DNA of 64,000 bases from JANOBD01 sp031411495 (GTDB lineage: Bacteria > Planctomycetota > Phycisphaerae > Tepidisphaerales > Tepidisphaeraceae), in assembly GCA_031411495.1 (NCBI GenBank), contig JANOBD010000100.1:150247-214246 (forward strand). The letters run 5' to 3'. Position numbers and translations under genes: made by a program. Shown piece by piece: positions 55,361 through 64,000 of the stretch. Numbering within the stretch: the first letter of the stretch is position 1; the number at the start of each line of letters is the position of its first letter. The notes beneath the pieces are model-generated. The model was not told the DNA's origin. It saw nothing but the letters and a program-made list of their open reading frames with translations, and did not search any database.

Positions 55361-57082
55361 GTGAGAAACACCAAGAACCTGCGTCCGTCCACCCGCCGCT
55401 GTCTTGTCGAAGCGGTCGAAGCCCGCGCGCTGCTGACCGCGCTCGTCTCCTCCACCACCGTCAGCGGCACGATCTCCACCGAGACCGAGGTCGATAACTA
55501 CACGATCCACGTCAACAGCGGCGATCCGCTCGTAGTCGCGCTCGGCAATCCCGGGTCCGGCGGATTCGTCGCGCGCGTCCAGGTGCTGAATCCCGGCAGC
55601 ACCATCATCGCCGACCAGATCGCCGACATCGGCCTCGGCAACACCTTCAGTCTCGCGCCCACGCAAAGCGGAACCTACACCATCCGCGTCTTCGAAGACG
55701 GCCAGGATGCGACCGGCAACTACACGCTCACCGCGTTCGCGATCGGCACGCAGGTGGACAACGACACCGGCACCGTCGAGAGCGGCCGGCGCTTCGCGTC
55801 GACGCTCACGCCCGGCGATCTCGACGCCTGGACGATGAGCGTCACCGCCGGCCAGCAGATCTCCGTGATCGCGACCGAAAACACGCCCGGCGATCCGATG
55901 GATCTCGCCGTCTTCTTCATCGCGCCCGATGGGACCGTGATCGGCAACCAGCACAACGCCGCCGGCGTGCGCATCGAAAACACCGCGACCCAGTCCGGCA
56001 CCTATTACGCCGTGGTCAGCGAGTACGGCGCGGATGCGAGCGGAACCTACGGCATCACCTTCACGCGCCTTCCGGGGTCACAATACGCCGGCGACCCGGA
56101 TACGACCTTCCTCGAGTCCGGCACGCAGCGATCGGTGAACGTGCCCAGCGGCGATGCGGACGTCTGGAGCTTCTACGCGCAGGCCGGCGTCAGCATCTCC
56201 GCGACGCTCGCCGCCGCCAACGGATCGGACCTCAATCCGCAACTCCTGCTCTACGGCCCGACCGGCACGCTGCTCGACATCTCCAACGGCAGCGCGAGTG
56301 CATCCGTCGGCGCCACCGCCCCCGCCAGCGGCAACTACTGGATTGTCGGGCGTGATTTTGAGTCAGATACGGGCGGTGCGGCGACGTTTGTCTACCAGCT
56401 CTCCTCCGGCACCGGTGCGGGCCCGATCTCCAATCGCGTCCTCACCATCAACGGGACCAGCGCCGCCGACCGCATCGGCTTCTCCGTCGCGGGCAACAAC
56501 CTCCTGGTCTCTATCAACAACGTCGAGTCTTCGTTTCCCACCAGCGAGTTCGACACGATCAACGTCTACAGCGGCGACGGTAATGACCGCGTCGACCTCG
56601 CGGCCATCGACATCAACGCCTACGTCTCGGCCGGCGGTGGCGACGACACCGTGCTCGGCGGCGGCGGGAAGGACTCGCTCACCGGCGGCGCGGGCAAGAA
56701 CCGACTCTACGGCGGCGACAACGACGACCGCCTCAACGGCTCCAACGGCCGCGACTTCTTCTACGGCGAAGGCGGCGCCGATCGCCTCTACGGCAACGAC
56801 GGCAACGATTACCTCGACGGCGGCGGCGGCGTCGACCGCGTCTACGGCGGCAACGGCGACGACTCCATCATCGGCGGCAGCTCCAACGACAAGCTCTACG
56901 GCGAAGCGGGCGCCGACACGATCAACGGCGGCGCCGGCCGCGACCTCATGAACGGCGACGCCGGCGCCGATGTCTTCTACGCCCGCGACGGCTACGTCGA
57001 CATCATCGATGGCGGCTCGAACTCCGACTTCGGCAACCTGGACTCCGAAGACACGCGCACGAGCGTGGAAGTGCTTGGATAG
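55361..57082 (+). CDS. Large extracellular protein with PPC domains and RTX repeats
   Basis: About 573 residues from the GTG at 55361 (in-frame ATGs at 55274 and 55277 are alternatives). The N-terminal 'RRCLVEAVEARALLTA' is the planctomycete LE-x-R-x-LL-type motif. Three bacterial pre-peptidase C-terminal-like beta-sandwiches follow (about 35-130, 135-245, 250-345; 'DLDAWTMSVTAGQQISV', 'SGTYYAVVSEYG'), then about ten Ca2+-binding GGxGxDxUx repeats (430-560, 'GGAGKNRLYGGDNDDRLNG'). Probably secreted and calcium-stabilised, without a visible catalytic domain. Confidence 0.85.
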   Translation: MRNTKNLRPSTRRCLVEAVEARALLTALVSSTTVSGTISTETEVDNYTIHVNSGDPLVVALGNPGSGGFVARVQVLNPGSTIIADQIADIGLGNTFSLAPTQSGTYTIRVFEDGQDATGNYTLTAFAIGTQVDNDTGTVESGRRFASTLTPGDLDAWTMSVTAGQQISVIATENTPGDPMDLAVFFIAPDGTVIGNQHNAAGVRIENTATQSGTYYAVVSEYGADASGTYGITFTRLPGSQYAGDPDTTFLESGTQRSVNVPSGDADVWSFYAQAGVSISATLAAANGSDLNPQLLLYGPTGTLLDISNGSASASVGATAPASGNYWIVGRDFESDTGGAATFVYQLSSGTGAGPISNRVLTINGTSAADRIGFSVAGNNLLVSINNVESSFPTSEFDTINVYSGDGNDRVDLAAIDINAYVSAGGGDDTVLGGGGKDSLTGGAGKNRLYGGDNDDRLNGSNGRDFFYGEGGADRLYGNDGNDYLDGGGGVDRVYGGNGDDSIIGGSSNDKLYGEAGADTINGGAGRDLMNGDAGADVFYARDGYVDIIDGGSNSDFGNLDSEDTRTSVEVLG

Positions 57083-57088
57083 AAAAAC

Positions 57089-58078
57089 CTAAACGCCCTT
57101 CACGCGCAAAAGAACCTTTCCCATCGGGCCCTGCTTGAGCCGCGCGAACGCCTCGGGCAGTTTTTCGAAGGGGAAGATCTGATCGACCAGCGGCTTCTGG
57201 TTCGTCTTTCTCATCAGGTCAACCAGTCGGTTCCACGCGTCGTGCGCCTCGACCCGTGAATAGGTGCCGACCGCGACGCCGCCGATCCGCAGCCGGCGGA
57301 AAAAGAGTGAGGCGGTATTGAAATCCGGGACCGGCCCGGCGAGCCGTCCGACGACGCTGATCCGGCCATTCATGGCCATCACGGTTAGAAGATCGTTGAA
57401 GCCTCCGCCGCCGACATTGTCGACGACGAGATTCACCTTGCGGCTATGTTCCTTGGCGAGCTGTTTGGTCCAGGACTTGTCGGCCGGATCGAAAACGAGA
57501 TCGACGCCGAGTTCTCGAACGGTTTCACGCTTTTGCGAATCGCGTGAGAGGCCGACGACGAAGTGGCCCATTGCCTTGGCGAGTTGAACCGCCGCGACGC
57601 CGACGCCGCCGGATGCGCCGGTGACGAGCGTGACGCAATTGTCTTTGGGGAGGTCGCCCCACTGCGTGATCGCCTGAAACGCGGTGAGGTACACGAGCGT
57701 CGCGCCGGCCGATTCCTCGTGCGACCAACCGGTTGGCGGATCGATGAGCGAATCGGCGTTCACAGCGACGCGCTGCGCGAAGGTGCCCGGCGCGTTCACG
57801 CCGGTTTCGCCGCGGACGATGACCTTGATGTCGCCGAGGCGCACGTCGTCGACATCTTTTCCGACGCTAATGACTTTCCCGATCCCGTCGCGGCCCAGGA
57901 TGTGAGGTAATGTCGGCTTTGCAGGGTATTGGCCTTCGGCGAGGTATCGATCCGCAGGATTCAGTGCGGCGTATTCGACATCAAGCACGACCTGGCCGGG
58001 TGCCGGCGCCGGATCGGGAACGTCCTGGGAATGAATCGAATCAATTGTCCCGAATTCTCTGAGGAGCCACGCTTTCAT
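57089..58078 (-). CDS. Zinc-independent MDR alcohol dehydrogenase / quinone oxidoreductase
   Basis: 329 residues from the ATG at 58078. GroES-like N-domain ('MKAWLLREFGTIDSI', 'AALNPADRYLAEGQYPAKPTLPHILGRDGIGKV') and a Rossmann domain with 'VTLVTGASGGVGVAAVQLAKAMGHFVVG', the NADPH site of quinone-oxidoreductase-type MDR. Zn ligands of classical alcohol dehydrogenases are absent. Typical substrates are quinones or enones. It converges on the RTX gene with only 6 bases between the two stops. Confidence 0.9.
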   Translation of the reverse strand: MKAWLLREFGTIDSIHSQDVPDPAPAPGQVVLDVEYAALNPADRYLAEGQYPAKPTLPHILGRDGIGKVISVGKDVDDVRLGDIKVIVRGETGVNAPGTFAQRVAVNADSLIDPPTGWSHEESAGATLVYLTAFQAITQWGDLPKDNCVTLVTGASGGVGVAAVQLAKAMGHFVVGLSRDSQKRETVRELGVDLVFDPADKSWTKQLAKEHSRKVNLVVDNVGGGGFNDLLTVMAMNGRISVVGRLAGPVPDFNTASLFFRRLRIGGVAVGTYSRVEAHDAWNRLVDLMRKTNQKPLVDQIFPFEKLPEAFARLKQGPMGKVLLRVKGV

Positions 58079-58250
58079 GACGCTATGGTAGGAAGCGTGC
58101 GTATTTTCGTCATGCATCGGGTTGAGGGGCGTCATAGGATATCCAATGTCGATTCGAGACCCACTCTCGCTGACTTCGCCCGACGATCGGGTTGATCGCA
58201 TCCCCGTTCACACGAGTACGACCGAGCGTCACACCGAGAGCGATTCACGA

Positions 58251-58979
58251 ATGCGCTTTTACGACTATTTTGATCGAACGTTCGTGATCAACCTCGCGTC
58301 GCGGCCCGACCGTCGCCGGGCGGCGGTCGACGAACTGACACGGGTCGGGCTGCCGATCCGCGCCGGGCGAGTCGAGCTTTTCGAGGCATTCCGTCCGGAT
58401 GAACCGGGAAGTTTCGAAAGCGTCGGCGCCCGCGGCTGTTTTGAAAGCCATTTGTCGGTCCTGCGGGCGGCGCGGGATGCGCGGGCGAGAAACGTACTGA
58501 TCTGCGAAGACGACCTGCTGCTTAGCCAGCGATTCCGCTCGTTTGAGCCGGCGATCGTCGATCAGCTGCGCCGTCGGCCGGACTGGGGAATCGTATACTT
58601 CGGACACCAGGAACCGGTTTCGCGCACGGGCGCGCCGCGGCTGATCGAGTTGCCGTCGAACCGACATCTGCTTCTGCTGCACTTCTATGCCGTGAATGGG
58701 CCGGTGCTGGACCGGTTGATCACGTTCCTCGAAACGCTTCTGCAACGCCCGGCCGGCCATCCGCGCGGCGGGCCGATGCACGTGGACGGCGCGATCTCGT
58801 CCTTTCGCGAACACAATCCGGACGTGCGCGCGTTCCTCGCCGAGCCCGTGCTGGCATTCCAGCGCGGCTCGCGCAGCGACATCGCCGGCGGAAAATGGTG
58901 GGATCAGATCCCGCAACTGAGCGCGGCCGCGAACCTCGCGCGCGGACTGGCCACGCGGATCGCCCACCGCAACCGCTGA
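58251..58979 (+). CDS. Glycosyltransferase family 25 protein
   Basis: 242 residues from the ATG at 58251. GT25 pattern: 'YFDRTFVINLASRPDRRRAAVDEL' at the N terminus, 'ARGCFESHLSVLRAARDARARNVLICEDDLLL' (the E-D-D metal site) and 'HVDGAISSFREHNPDVRAFLAEPVLAFQRGSRSD'. Such enzymes add galactose or glucose to LPS or protein; donor and acceptor unknown here. It may be co-transcribed with polA, which begins about 150 bases on. Confidence 0.88.
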   Translation: MRFYDYFDRTFVINLASRPDRRRAAVDELTRVGLPIRAGRVELFEAFRPDEPGSFESVGARGCFESHLSVLRAARDARARNVLICEDDLLLSQRFRSFEPAIVDQLRRRPDWGIVYFGHQEPVSRTGAPRLIELPSNRHLLLLHFYAVNGPVLDRLITFLETLLQRPAGHPRGGPMHVDGAISSFREHNPDVRAFLAEPVLAFQRGSRSDIAGGKWWDQIPQLSAAANLARGLATRIAHRNR

Positions 58980-59136
58980 TACGGTCCATCGTTGATTCCC
59001 GCGCCGCGCGGAACGCCGAATACGGCTCGAAGTCGTCGACTCCGTCGACAGAAAGTTGAAGGAGCGGGCGCGAGAATCAACTCGGAACCGTATGACCGAT
59101 TCGCCAGCGGCACTCGCCCGCATAAGATGCGTCGCG

Positions 59137-61962
59137 ATGCCGCGCAAGACTTTCTACATCATCGATGGCCACGCCCACATCTACCGCGCGTACTTCGCGC
59201 CCTTCCGTGAGCTGACCAGCCCGAGCGGCGAGCCGACGAAGGCGACATTCGTCTTCACGCAGATGCTGCTGAACCTGGTCGACCAGCGCAAGCCGGACTA
59301 TCTGGCGGTCGTGATCGATCACGGCGACGAGACCGTCTTCCGCAAAGCGATCTATCCCGCGTACAAGGCGAACCGCGCCAGCCGGCCGGACGATTTCCTG
59401 CCGCAGGAGCAGCGGATCTTCTCGATCGTCCGCGACAGCGGCCTGCCGATGTTCGAGGTGCCGGGCTTCGAGGCCGACGACATCATCGCGACGCTGGCGG
59501 AAAAGCTCAAAGACGAGTTCGAAGTCTTCATGGTCAGCAAGGACAAGGACCTTCGCCAATGCCTGACCGATCACATCTCGATGTACGACGTGCAAGGCGA
59601 CGAACTGATCACGCCGGCGAAGCTCAAGGAAATCAAGGGGTACGGACCGGAGCTGGCGATCCAGGTGCAGACGCTCATCGGCGACGCGACGGACAACGTG
59701 CCGGGCATCCCCGGCGTCGGCGAGAAGACGGCCGTGCAGTTGCTGAACGACTTCGGCTCGATCGACGGCATCTACGCCTCGCTCGAGAAGCTCAAGAGCA
59801 AGAAGAAGCTCGTCGAGAACCTCGTGAACAACAAAGACAAGCTCGAACTCTCCCGCCAACTCGTCACGCTGCGGAAAGATGTGCCCTTCGAGTTCAGCAT
59901 CGATGCGTGCAAGTTCCAGGGCTTCAACGTCGATGGGCTGGCGAAGCATCTGAACGAACTCGGGTTCCGCAACCTGCTCGAACGCGTTCGCGGCAAAGCG
60001 AAGGCCATCGATAACGAGAAACCGGTCGACGCCGAGCAAGGACTTTTCTCATCAGCTTCGACTCCCTCCTCGCCCGCAGCGCTCGACAAGAAGCCGCTGA
60101 GTGGCGTCGCTTCCGCCGTGCCGCAGCCGGTGAACCTCGAAGCCCCCGACACCAGCAAGGGCCTTCCCTACCAGATCATCGACACCAGGGAGACGTTCGC
60201 CGCGTTCCTCGCCGAGTTGAAACAGCACAAGCGCATCGCGATCGACACCGAGACCGACAGCGAACGGCCCACGAGCGCGAACCTCGTCGGCATCAGCATC
60301 AGCTGGGCGCCACAGACCGGAGCGTACATCCCCGTGAAAGGGCCGATGGGGTGCAAGTGGCTCGACCTGGAGTTCGTGGTGCCGCAACTCGCGCCGATCT
60401 TCTCCGATCCCGCCGTTGAAAAGGTCGGTCAGAACCTCAAGTACGACATCATCGTGTTGCAGCGGCACGGACTTCCTGTCGCGGGGATTGTGTCCGACAC
60501 GATGCTGTCGGCGTTCCTGCTCGATGCGTCGCAACTCAATTACGGCATCGATTCACTGGCGCTGCGCTATCTCAACTTCAAGAAGATCTCGACAACCGAA
60601 GTGATCGGCAGCGGAAAAAACCAGACGACGATGGATTGCGTCGACATCGCCGCCGTCGGCCATTACGCGGCCGAGGATGTGGATGTGTGCCTGCGCCTCG
60701 ATGAACGCTTCGCCAGGAAATTCGAGACGCTGCCGGCGATCAAGAAACTGAACGACGAACTGGAAGTGCCTTTGGTCGAAGTGCTCGCGACCATGGAAGC
60801 CAACGGCATCCGCGTCGATCCGGCCGTGCTGAAGGAGCAGAGCAACGTGCTCGCCGATCGCGTCGAGAAGCTGCGCGCCGAGGTTTTCACGGCGGCCGGC
60901 ACGAGCTTCAATCCGGATTCGCCCAAGCAACTCGCCGATGTGCTCTTCACGCAGCTGAAGCTGCCGCCGATGCGAAAGACGAAAACCGGTTACAGCACGG
61001 ATGTGGAAGTGCTCGAGAAGCTGGCCGAGCAGCACGCGGTGCCGAAGCTGATCCTGGAATATCGCTCGCTCGTGAAGCTCAAGAACACGTATCTCGACAA
61101 TCTGCCCGGCGACATCAATCCGAGCACCGGCCGAATTCACACGAGCTTCAACATGACCGGCGCCGCCACGGGCCGACTGAGCAGCAGCGATCCGAACCTG
61201 CAGAACATCCCGATCCGCACGGATGAGGGCCGGCGAATTCGACTCGCGTTCGTGTCGGAGAAGCACCATTCGCTCGTCGTGGCCGACTACTCGCAGATCG
61301 AGCTGCGCATCCTCGCCCACTTCACCGAGGAGCCGGCACTGCTCCGCGCGTTCGAAAACGATGAGGACATTCACGAGGCCGTCGCGTGCGAAGTGTTCGG
61401 CGTCACGCCGGACCAGGTCACCAAGGACCTGCGCACGCAGGCGAAGACGATCAACTTCGGCATCATCTACGGCGTGACGCCGATGGGCTTGGTCCGGCGG
61501 ATCGACGGCCTCGACTACAAGCGGGCCGAACAGCTCATCAAGACGTACAACGAGCGTTTCCCGTCGATCGACCGCTTCATGCAGGAATGCGTGATGAAGG
61601 CCAAGAGCGATGGGTATGTCGAGACGATCCTCGGCCGGCGTCGGCCGCTGCCCGACATCAACTCCGGCGTCATCAACATTCGAAATATGAACGAGCGGAT
61701 GGCGATCAACAGTGTGGTGCAGGGAAGCGCGGCCGATTTGATCAAGGTCGCGATGTTGAACCTGCACCGCCGAATCCAGCGCGATAAGCTGCCGGCAAAG
61801 ATGCTGCTGCAGGTGCACGACGAACTGGTGATCGAAGCACCCGACTCAGAAGCGCCGCGCATCGCAGAGATCCTGAAGGAAGAGATGACAGGGGCGATGA
61901 AGCTCAAGGCACCGATCAAGGTGGAAGTGGGGATCGGGAAGAATTGGGACGAAGCGAAGTAG
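59137..61962 (+). CDS. polA: DNA polymerase I
   Basis: 941 residues from the ATG at 59137. 5'-3' exonuclease (1-300, 'YIIDGHAHIYRAYFAPF', 'EADDIIATLAEKL', 'IGDATDNVPGIPGVGEKTA'); 3'-5' exonuclease (about 345-530) with intact carboxylates in 'IAIDTETDS', 'NLKYDIIVL' and 'AAEDVDVCLRL'; polymerase domain with motif A 'VADYSQIELRILAHF', motif B 'QAKTINFGIIYGVTP' and motif C 'LLQVHDELVIEAPD'. It processes Okazaki fragments and fills repair gaps; proofreading residues look present. Confidence 0.97.
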   Translation: MPRKTFYIIDGHAHIYRAYFAPFRELTSPSGEPTKATFVFTQMLLNLVDQRKPDYLAVVIDHGDETVFRKAIYPAYKANRASRPDDFLPQEQRIFSIVRDSGLPMFEVPGFEADDIIATLAEKLKDEFEVFMVSKDKDLRQCLTDHISMYDVQGDELITPAKLKEIKGYGPELAIQVQTLIGDATDNVPGIPGVGEKTAVQLLNDFGSIDGIYASLEKLKSKKKLVENLVNNKDKLELSRQLVTLRKDVPFEFSIDACKFQGFNVDGLAKHLNELGFRNLLERVRGKAKAIDNEKPVDAEQGLFSSASTPSSPAALDKKPLSGVASAVPQPVNLEAPDTSKGLPYQIIDTRETFAAFLAELKQHKRIAIDTETDSERPTSANLVGISISWAPQTGAYIPVKGPMGCKWLDLEFVVPQLAPIFSDPAVEKVGQNLKYDIIVLQRHGLPVAGIVSDTMLSAFLLDASQLNYGIDSLALRYLNFKKISTTEVIGSGKNQTTMDCVDIAAVGHYAAEDVDVCLRLDERFARKFETLPAIKKLNDELEVPLVEVLATMEANGIRVDPAVLKEQSNVLADRVEKLRAEVFTAAGTSFNPDSPKQLADVLFTQLKLPPMRKTKTGYSTDVEVLEKLAEQHAVPKLILEYRSLVKLKNTYLDNLPGDINPSTGRIHTSFNMTGAATGRLSSSDPNLQNIPIRTDEGRRIRLAFVSEKHHSLVVADYSQIELRILAHFTEEPALLRAFENDEDIHEAVACEVFGVTPDQVTKDLRTQAKTINFGIIYGVTPMGLVRRIDGLDYKRAEQLIKTYNERFPSIDRFMQECVMKAKSDGYVETILGRRRPLPDINSGVINIRNMNERMAINSVVQGSAADLIKVAMLNLHRRIQRDKLPAKMLLQVHDELVIEAPDSEAPRIAEILKEEMTGAMKLKAPIKVEVGIGKNWDEAK

Positions 61963-61969
61963 ACTCTCG

Positions 61970-62026
61970 TTTAGCGGCGGGCGCCTGCGACGCGGTCCAG
62001 CGCGGTGCAAGCACCGCGGCTAAACA
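61970..62026. repeat. Intergenic REP-like inverted repeat (loop GCAAGC, flank GCTAAAC)
   Basis: Outer arms GTTTAGC/GCTAAAC (61970-61976 with 62020-62026). The right hairpin is CGCGGT, loop GCAAGC, ACCGCG (62002-62019); the left one is imperfect. It starts 7 bases past the polA stop. Confidence 0.8.
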
Positions 62027-62094
62027 AGGACCTCGAACCTTACATCGACTCGTCTCTCCGGTTAGAAACCCTCTCTACAATTCCGGAACCTCGC

Positions 62095-62865
62095 ATGACC
62101 CAACCCCTCGACTACGCCTTCGTCAAGCCCAAGCCCCGCCCAGAGTGGCCCTACCTCCTCCCTATGGGCGTCTTCATGGCGTTCATCTTTCTCGGGTCAC
62201 AGGCCAAGATGCTTTTCCCCTGGGCGTATGTCGGCCGGACGGTCGTCGTCGGCGGGCTGCTCATCTGGCTTTGGCCGCGGTTGAAAGTCACCATCCGCTG
62301 GACGCACCTGTGGCTCGGCTTTCTCGTCGGCGTCGCCGGAACCGTGCAGTGGATCGGCATGGAGTCACTTCTCGTCCACTTGTTCGGGCGCGGCGGCTAC
62401 ACGCTGGTGATGGTGCAACTCGTCTCGAATGTGGACGAACACTTCGACTATCCCAACGCGTTCTCGAATCCGGCCCTGCTCTGGGCGTTCCTCGCGGTGC
62501 GCCTGCTTGGGCCGGTGCTGGTGGTGCCCATCATGGAGGAACTCTTCTGGCGGGACTGGCTCTGGCGGACGGCCGCCTCGTATGAAGAGGACGGCGATTT
62601 CAATTCCGTTCCCGTCGGCGTGTACGAGTGGAAAGCCTTCTGGCTCGTGCCGGTGGCGTTCGCGATGGTCCACGTCCAGTTTCTCACCGCCATCGTGTGG
62701 GCACTGATGATCGCGTGGCTACTGTGGAAGACAAAGTCGCTCGGGGCGTGCATCGTCGCCCACGCGACGACCAACCTGCTGCTGGGCCTGTGGATCCTGG
62801 CGACGTGGAAGCTGATCCCGCCGGAGAAAGTCCCCTTCGGCGTGCCGCACTGGTTCTTCTGGTGA
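62095..62865 (+). CDS. CAAX-protease-related membrane protein (PEP-CTERM-associated type)
   Basis: 256 residues from the ATG at 62095; about six to seven hydrophobic helices. The CPBP/Abi motifs are 'VPIMEELFWRDWLWR' (Glu-Glu and Arg, about 144-158), 'FAMVHVQFLTAIVW' (His about 194) and 'GACIVAHATTNLLLG' (His about 222, Asn). The spacing and the large N-terminal part resemble the CAAX-protease-related family found in PEP-CTERM/exosortase bacteria, which fits the two PEP-CTERM proteins in this window; that specific link is an inference. No exosortase itself is here. Confidence 0.8.
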   Translation: MTQPLDYAFVKPKPRPEWPYLLPMGVFMAFIFLGSQAKMLFPWAYVGRTVVVGGLLIWLWPRLKVTIRWTHLWLGFLVGVAGTVQWIGMESLLVHLFGRGGYTLVMVQLVSNVDEHFDYPNAFSNPALLWAFLAVRLLGPVLVVPIMEELFWRDWLWRTAASYEEDGDFNSVPVGVYEWKAFWLVPVAFAMVHVQFLTAIVWALMIAWLLWKTKSLGACIVAHATTNLLLGLWILATWKLIPPEKVPFGVPHWFFW

Positions 62866-62882
62866 GCGATCCCCGGAGGTTG

Positions 62883-62983
62883 CCCACGAAGCCACACAAA
62901 AGGCGCGAAGAGAAGAAAGGCGTGGCTGCGAAGAAGCCGTGCCGCTCGTGCGGCTTCTTCGTGCAATGGTGTGGTGCCGTGGG
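62883..62983. repeat. Inverted repeat of the CCCACG type, with inner hairpin
   Basis: CCCACG (62883-62888) pairs with CGTGGG (62978-62983); an inner perfect 11-bp hairpin CGAAGAAGCCG/CGGCTTCTTCG (62929-62939 with 62951-62961). Related in sequence to 32125-32190. The inner hairpin could terminate the preceding gene. Confidence 0.7.
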
Positions 62984-63070
62984 TGAATCTCGGGGTTTCC
63001 TCACGAAACTCTTTGTATTTCAGGGAAAAACCGATATCGTTCGCGCAACTTTTACCTCACGGAGGATGCC

Positions 63071-63865
63071 GTGGTTATCTCTCGCTTGGCCACTCGGATG
63101 CTGGCCGCTTCGATCGCAATCGTCTCACTGGGCACAGGATGTGCCGAACTCCTCACCTACTCGAATCAGGCCAACGAAAAGGGCGAAAAGCTCATGCTCG
63201 CCGGCCAGTACGATGACGCTGCGGGCGCGTTCGCCAACGCCACCCGGCAGAATCCGCAGAATTATCGCGCGTTCTACAACCTCGGATGGGCCTACGAAAA
63301 CATGGGCCGTGAGCAGCAGGCGCTGCAGGCGTATGAAACCGCGCTGGACGTCATGCCGACGACCGAACTGGGAAAAAAGGATGTCGGCTTCCGCGAGAAG
63401 ATCGTGAACGGACTGTCGTCGCTGGTGGCTCGCAGCAGCAACAAGGAAGCCGAAATCACCTCGCTCCGGCAGAAGGCCGATCGCACCGGAGACAGCACCA
63501 ATTGGTACGTCCTGGCGCGAACCTACGCCGAGCTCGGCGATGCCGACAACGCGTTTGACGCGTACGATCGTGCCCTGCTCGCGTCGCGCTCAGCCGATGC
63601 GCCGGTGGCGAAGAACTACGGCCTGTACCTGGTCCAGGTGAATCAGAACAAGCGTGCCGAGGTCGTCCTTTCCAAGGCGTACCGCCTGAATCAGCAGGAC
63701 GCCGAAGTGAACGCCGCGCTGCGAAAGATCGGCGTCGTCCCCGGGCCGAGCCTGCTCGAGCCCGACCGGCTTTCGCGTCCCTTCATCCCCAAGGGCCCGC
63801 TGCCCGAGCTGGAGATCCAGTTGAAGGATTCGAGCGACACCAGCGCCAGCACCGGCTCGAACTAA
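63071..63865 (+). CDS. TPR-repeat lipoprotein
   Basis: 264 residues, GTG start with GGAGG 6 bases before it. Lipobox 'IAIVSLGTGC' (Cys about residue 24). Tetratricopeptide units follow: 'GEKLMLAGQYDDAAGAFANATRQNPQ', 'YRAFYNLGWAYENMGREQQALQAYETALDVMPTT', 'NWYVLARTYAELGDADNAFDAYDRALLAS' and 'AKNYGLYLVQVNQNKRAEVVLSKAYRLNQQD'. It is anchored to the envelope as a scaffold, possibly for secretion or cell-wall machinery; partners unknown. A strong terminator follows. Confidence 0.88.
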   Translation: MVISRLATRMLAASIAIVSLGTGCAELLTYSNQANEKGEKLMLAGQYDDAAGAFANATRQNPQNYRAFYNLGWAYENMGREQQALQAYETALDVMPTTELGKKDVGFREKIVNGLSSLVARSSNKEAEITSLRQKADRTGDSTNWYVLARTYAELGDADNAFDAYDRALLASRSADAPVAKNYGLYLVQVNQNKRAEVVLSKAYRLNQQDAEVNAALRKIGVVPGPSLLEPDRLSRPFIPKGPLPELEIQLKDSSDTSASTGSN

Positions 63866-63893
63866 AGTCTTGGGTTCTGTTTGTGAATCAATG

Positions 63894-63931
63894 ATCGCAC
63901 GGATCGATGAGAGTCGATCCGTGCGATTTCC
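63894..63931 (+). terminator. Intrinsic terminator of the TPR lipoprotein gene
   Basis: A perfect 14-bp stem (63894-63907 with 63914-63927, loop TGAGAG), followed by TTCCGTTT; 29 bases after the stop. Confidence 0.8.
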
Positions 63932-63963
63932 GTTTGGAGGGATCGGGATCGCACGCCCGTAGC

Positions 63964-63985
63964 CGCGAGCTTGCTCGCGCGTCGA
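63964..63985. repeat. REP-like hairpin (loop GCAAGC) at the window edge
   Basis: A 16-base palindrome, CGCGA, loop GCTTGC, TCGCG (63964-63979). On the minus strand the loop is GCAAGC and the flank GCTAC. A mate unit is probably beyond the window edge. Confidence 0.65.
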
Positions 63986-64000
63986 ACTCGACAATACAGC

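Noticed and set aside
60553..61818. A 421-codon minus strand frame in polA.
   Set aside because: A shadow of polA; all polymerase motifs are on the + strand.

Overview
The window looks like a piece of a chromosome from a high-GC planctomycete. This is inferred from gene content, most plausibly the Phycisphaerae/Tepidisphaera side of the phylum. Three things support it. Two large extracellular proteins carry an N-terminal 'LE-x-R-x-LL'-type motif followed by calcium-binding glycine-rich repeats. Two secreted proteins end in a PEP-CTERM-like 'PEP(S/T)..RRRR' tail. Genes are mostly monocistronic, change strand often, and are separated by many palindromic repeats. No rRNA, tRNA, CRISPR array or prophage was recognised.

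Layout. 1-6.4 kb: two small lipoprotein-like genes, an RTX-repeat protein, mannonate dehydratase (uxuA), a secreted esterase and a flavoprotein. 6.9-12.2 kb: D-aminoacylase-family amidohydrolase, LysM/L,D-transpeptidase, a membrane glycosyltransferase and a PNPOx-fold protein. 12.4-18 kb: a PurS-PurL fusion, an SDR and a PocR/GAF/SpoIIE phosphatase. 18-25 kb: a second glycosyltransferase, an outer-membrane barrel, a DUF2752 protein, rpsR, a XylR-type regulator and flagellin. 25-34 kb: acetyltransferases, a C-terminal processing protease, hydrolases, a cupin, an aspartyl protease and a third glycosyltransferase. 34-41 kb: orphan nuoB, an acyltransferase, orphan sucD, a SUMF1-type PEP-CTERM protein, a REP-associated tyrosine transposase (RAYT) and galE. 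41-54 kb: transglutaminase, argH, GT3-type glycogen synthase, a PEP-CTERM protein, tilS, a TMTC-like TPR glycosyltransferase, purH and rpoN. 54-64 kb: NTF2-like protein, a large PPC/RTX protein, MDR reductase, GT25, polA, a CAAX-protease-like membrane protein and a TPR lipoprotein.

The most striking signal is a set of short paired palindromes (REP/BIME-like). They fall into families defined by a conserved hairpin loop and a conserved 3' flank, while the stems vary by compensatory base changes. One family (loop GAGGAC) flanks the RAYT gene. The same loop occurs inside argH as an in-frame insertion. Palindromes of other loop families are inserted in frame in purL, purH and a TMTC-like glycosyltransferase, so four genes in 64 kb, three of them core biosynthetic, appear to translate such repeats. 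Other, longer inverted repeats sit between genes, and one pair of arms supplies the stop codons of two convergent genes.

All function calls rest on reading protein motifs by eye; no database search was run.
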